From Spirochaetia bacterium (lineage in GTDB: Bacteria > Spirochaetota > UBA4802 > UBA5550), in contig JAITPE010000201.1 in NCBI GenBank assembly GCA_031289575.1, positions 1 through 5,271 on the forward strand: a DNA stretch of 5,271 nt. Direction: 5' to 3'. The notes beneath the pieces were generated by a model that saw only the letters and a program-made list of their open reading frames with translations, was not told where the DNA came from and did not search any database. A program made the translations under genes and the position numbers. Shown in pieces: positions 4,643 through 5,271 of this stretch. Positions within the stretch are counted from its first letter, which is position 1; every line of letters begins with the position of its first letter.

Positions 4643-5176
4643 ATGCTAAAAAATATTTTGTTTGTACTGATGGCCGCGGCTGTTGCCGGCTGCGGAACCA
4701 GCCAGCAGCAACAGGGAACAGCTGCGGATGTTGTTGATGAACACGCTGATTTTTTGAAAAAAAACGAATCCGCGAATGAACTTTTCCGTGTTCTTATTTC
4801 CTCCGAGAGATATGAGACCGCCCAAATGCGCGGCGAACGCAGCATAGCGCGTTCTGAAGATAAAGGCGGCGACAAATACATATCTTCCGAAATAGAACAA
4901 TTCAATATGATAGATGAGGTATGCGAGGCTGTTTTTTCCATACAGCTTTATCCTGACAGCGGCAAGCTTAGTAAAATACGTACTCAAAAAACAACATCTC
5001 TTACAGAAATAGATAAACTGCTTATTGATGATGTTCAGCGCTGGACCTTCAAATTTCCCTTAAAAAGGGTAGATCCTACAAGATTCAACATAAGGTACCG
5101 CGTTGTTTTGAAAAAAACCAAGACCGAAAGCGAAATACTCAAAGAGATCCAGAGAAGAGCAAGGGAAGGAGGCTGA
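4643..5176 (+). CDS. Lipoprotein with TonB/AgmX-like C-terminal domain
   Basis: This is a 177-residue predicted lipoprotein. The signal peptide is MLKNILFVLMAAAV, followed by the lipobox VAGC with Cys17 as the lipidated residue; Gly18 at +2 does not suggest inner-membrane retention by the E. coli rule. The ATG at 4643 follows TAAGGGGGA, a strong ribosome site. A polar linker with four glutamines follows the cysteine, then a charged region to about residue 95. Residues 97-158 (VFSIQLYPDSGKLSKIR, then LTEIDKLLIDDVQRWTFKFP, then IRYRVVLKK) resemble the TonB C-terminal or AgmX/PglI C-terminal fold: a strand with D-S-G-K, a helix ending in an aromatic W-x-F-x-F-P, then a strand pair. Such domains mediate contacts in periplasmic or envelope assemblies. 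A basic, Glu-rich helix ends the protein. It probably shares a transcript with the PC4-like gene 17 bases upstream. Exact function is unknown; lipoprotein status is firm and domain assignment moderate. Confidence 0.8.
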   Translation: MLKNILFVLMAAAVAGCGTSQQQQGTAADVVDEHADFLKKNESANELFRVLISSERYETAQMRGERSIARSEDKGGDKYISSEIEQFNMIDEVCEAVFSIQLYPDSGKLSKIRTQKTTSLTEIDKLLIDDVQRWTFKFPLKRVDPTRFNIRYRVVLKKTKTESEILKEIQRRAREGG

Positions 5177-5238
5177 TTTTTTTCTTGAAAGAGGCCGGCA
5201 AACAGATAAAAAAATATGCAAAATAAACTGTAAAACAC

Positions 5239-5260
5239 TTGACTAAAATTACACTATAAT
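5239..5260 (+). promoter_or_regulatory. Promoter-like boxes at the right edge (TATAAT with misplaced TTGACT)
   Basis: TATAAT (5255-5260) is a perfect -10 hexamer and TTGACT (5239-5244) is a near-perfect -35, but only 10 bases separate them, too few for normal sigma-70 contact. The -10 may work with a weak -35 further upstream, or be bound by another factor. It lies in the 95-base gap after the lipoprotein gene and probably serves a gene beyond the window. I see no clear intrinsic terminator in this gap; the T-run at 5177-5183 is not preceded by a convincing stem. Confidence 0.4.
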
Positions 5261-5271
5261 TCATATCGAAT

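Noticed and set aside
5177..5200. Intrinsic terminator after the lipoprotein gene
   Set aside because: There is a run of seven T residues, but no stable stem directly precedes it; GGC and GCC around it make only a trivial pairing.
5185..5226. 13-codon peptide starting at TTG after an AAGGAGG-like site
   Set aside because: The spacer is about 12 bases, too long, the start is TTG and the peptide is too short to judge; the purine-rich site belongs to the end of the lipoprotein gene.

Overview
The window is ordinary bacterial chromosome of moderate GC, with short intergenic gaps, good Shine-Dalgarno sites and sigma-70-like promoters. A lipobox lipoprotein with a TonB/AgmX-type C-terminal fold, an ECF sigma/anti-sigma pair, a folate-dependent TrmFO-family enzyme and a bacterial PC4-domain protein together suggest a Gram-negative, diderm bacterium. 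Lineages such as Spirochaetota or Fibrobacterota would fit. The sequence alone does not fix the taxon, and this is inference.

Layout. Positions 1-407 hold no gene I can support, but they carry four closely spaced inverted repeats (82-119, 134-147, 162-196, 213-241). A 28-codon hydrophobic micro-ORF with a good ribosome site follows (408-494). A promoter with a perfect TTGACA box (511-539) then starts a tightly packed plus-strand operon: a three-helix membrane protein (565-906), an ECF sigma factor (906-1466), a zinc-finger anti-sigma factor with two membrane helices (1456-1926) and a TrmFO-family flavoprotein (1923-3164). All four genes overlap end to end, which implies translational coupling. 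Convergent to them on the minus strand is purM (3133-4167), whose 3' end overlaps the 3' end of trmFO by 32 bp. Divergent from purM, a plus-strand pair follows: a PC4-like single-stranded nucleic acid-binding protein (4290-4625) and a lipoprotein with a TonB/AgmX-like C-terminal domain (4643-5176). The window ends in a promoter-like stretch.

How the genes work together. The membrane protein, sigma factor and anti-sigma factor look like one envelope signalling unit. The anti-sigma factor has the H-x3-C-x2-C zinc motif but almost no extracytoplasmic domain, so the co-encoded three-helix protein is a candidate sensor partner (inference). The TrmFO homologue is the oddest gene. It has no ATG, GTG or TTG start that keeps its FAD motif and seems to start at ATA. 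The position of the cysteine that attacks U54 in Bacillus subtilis TrmFO is a histidine. Its C-terminus is cut short where it runs into purM. No CRISPR array, tRNA, rRNA, transposase or phage gene was seen.
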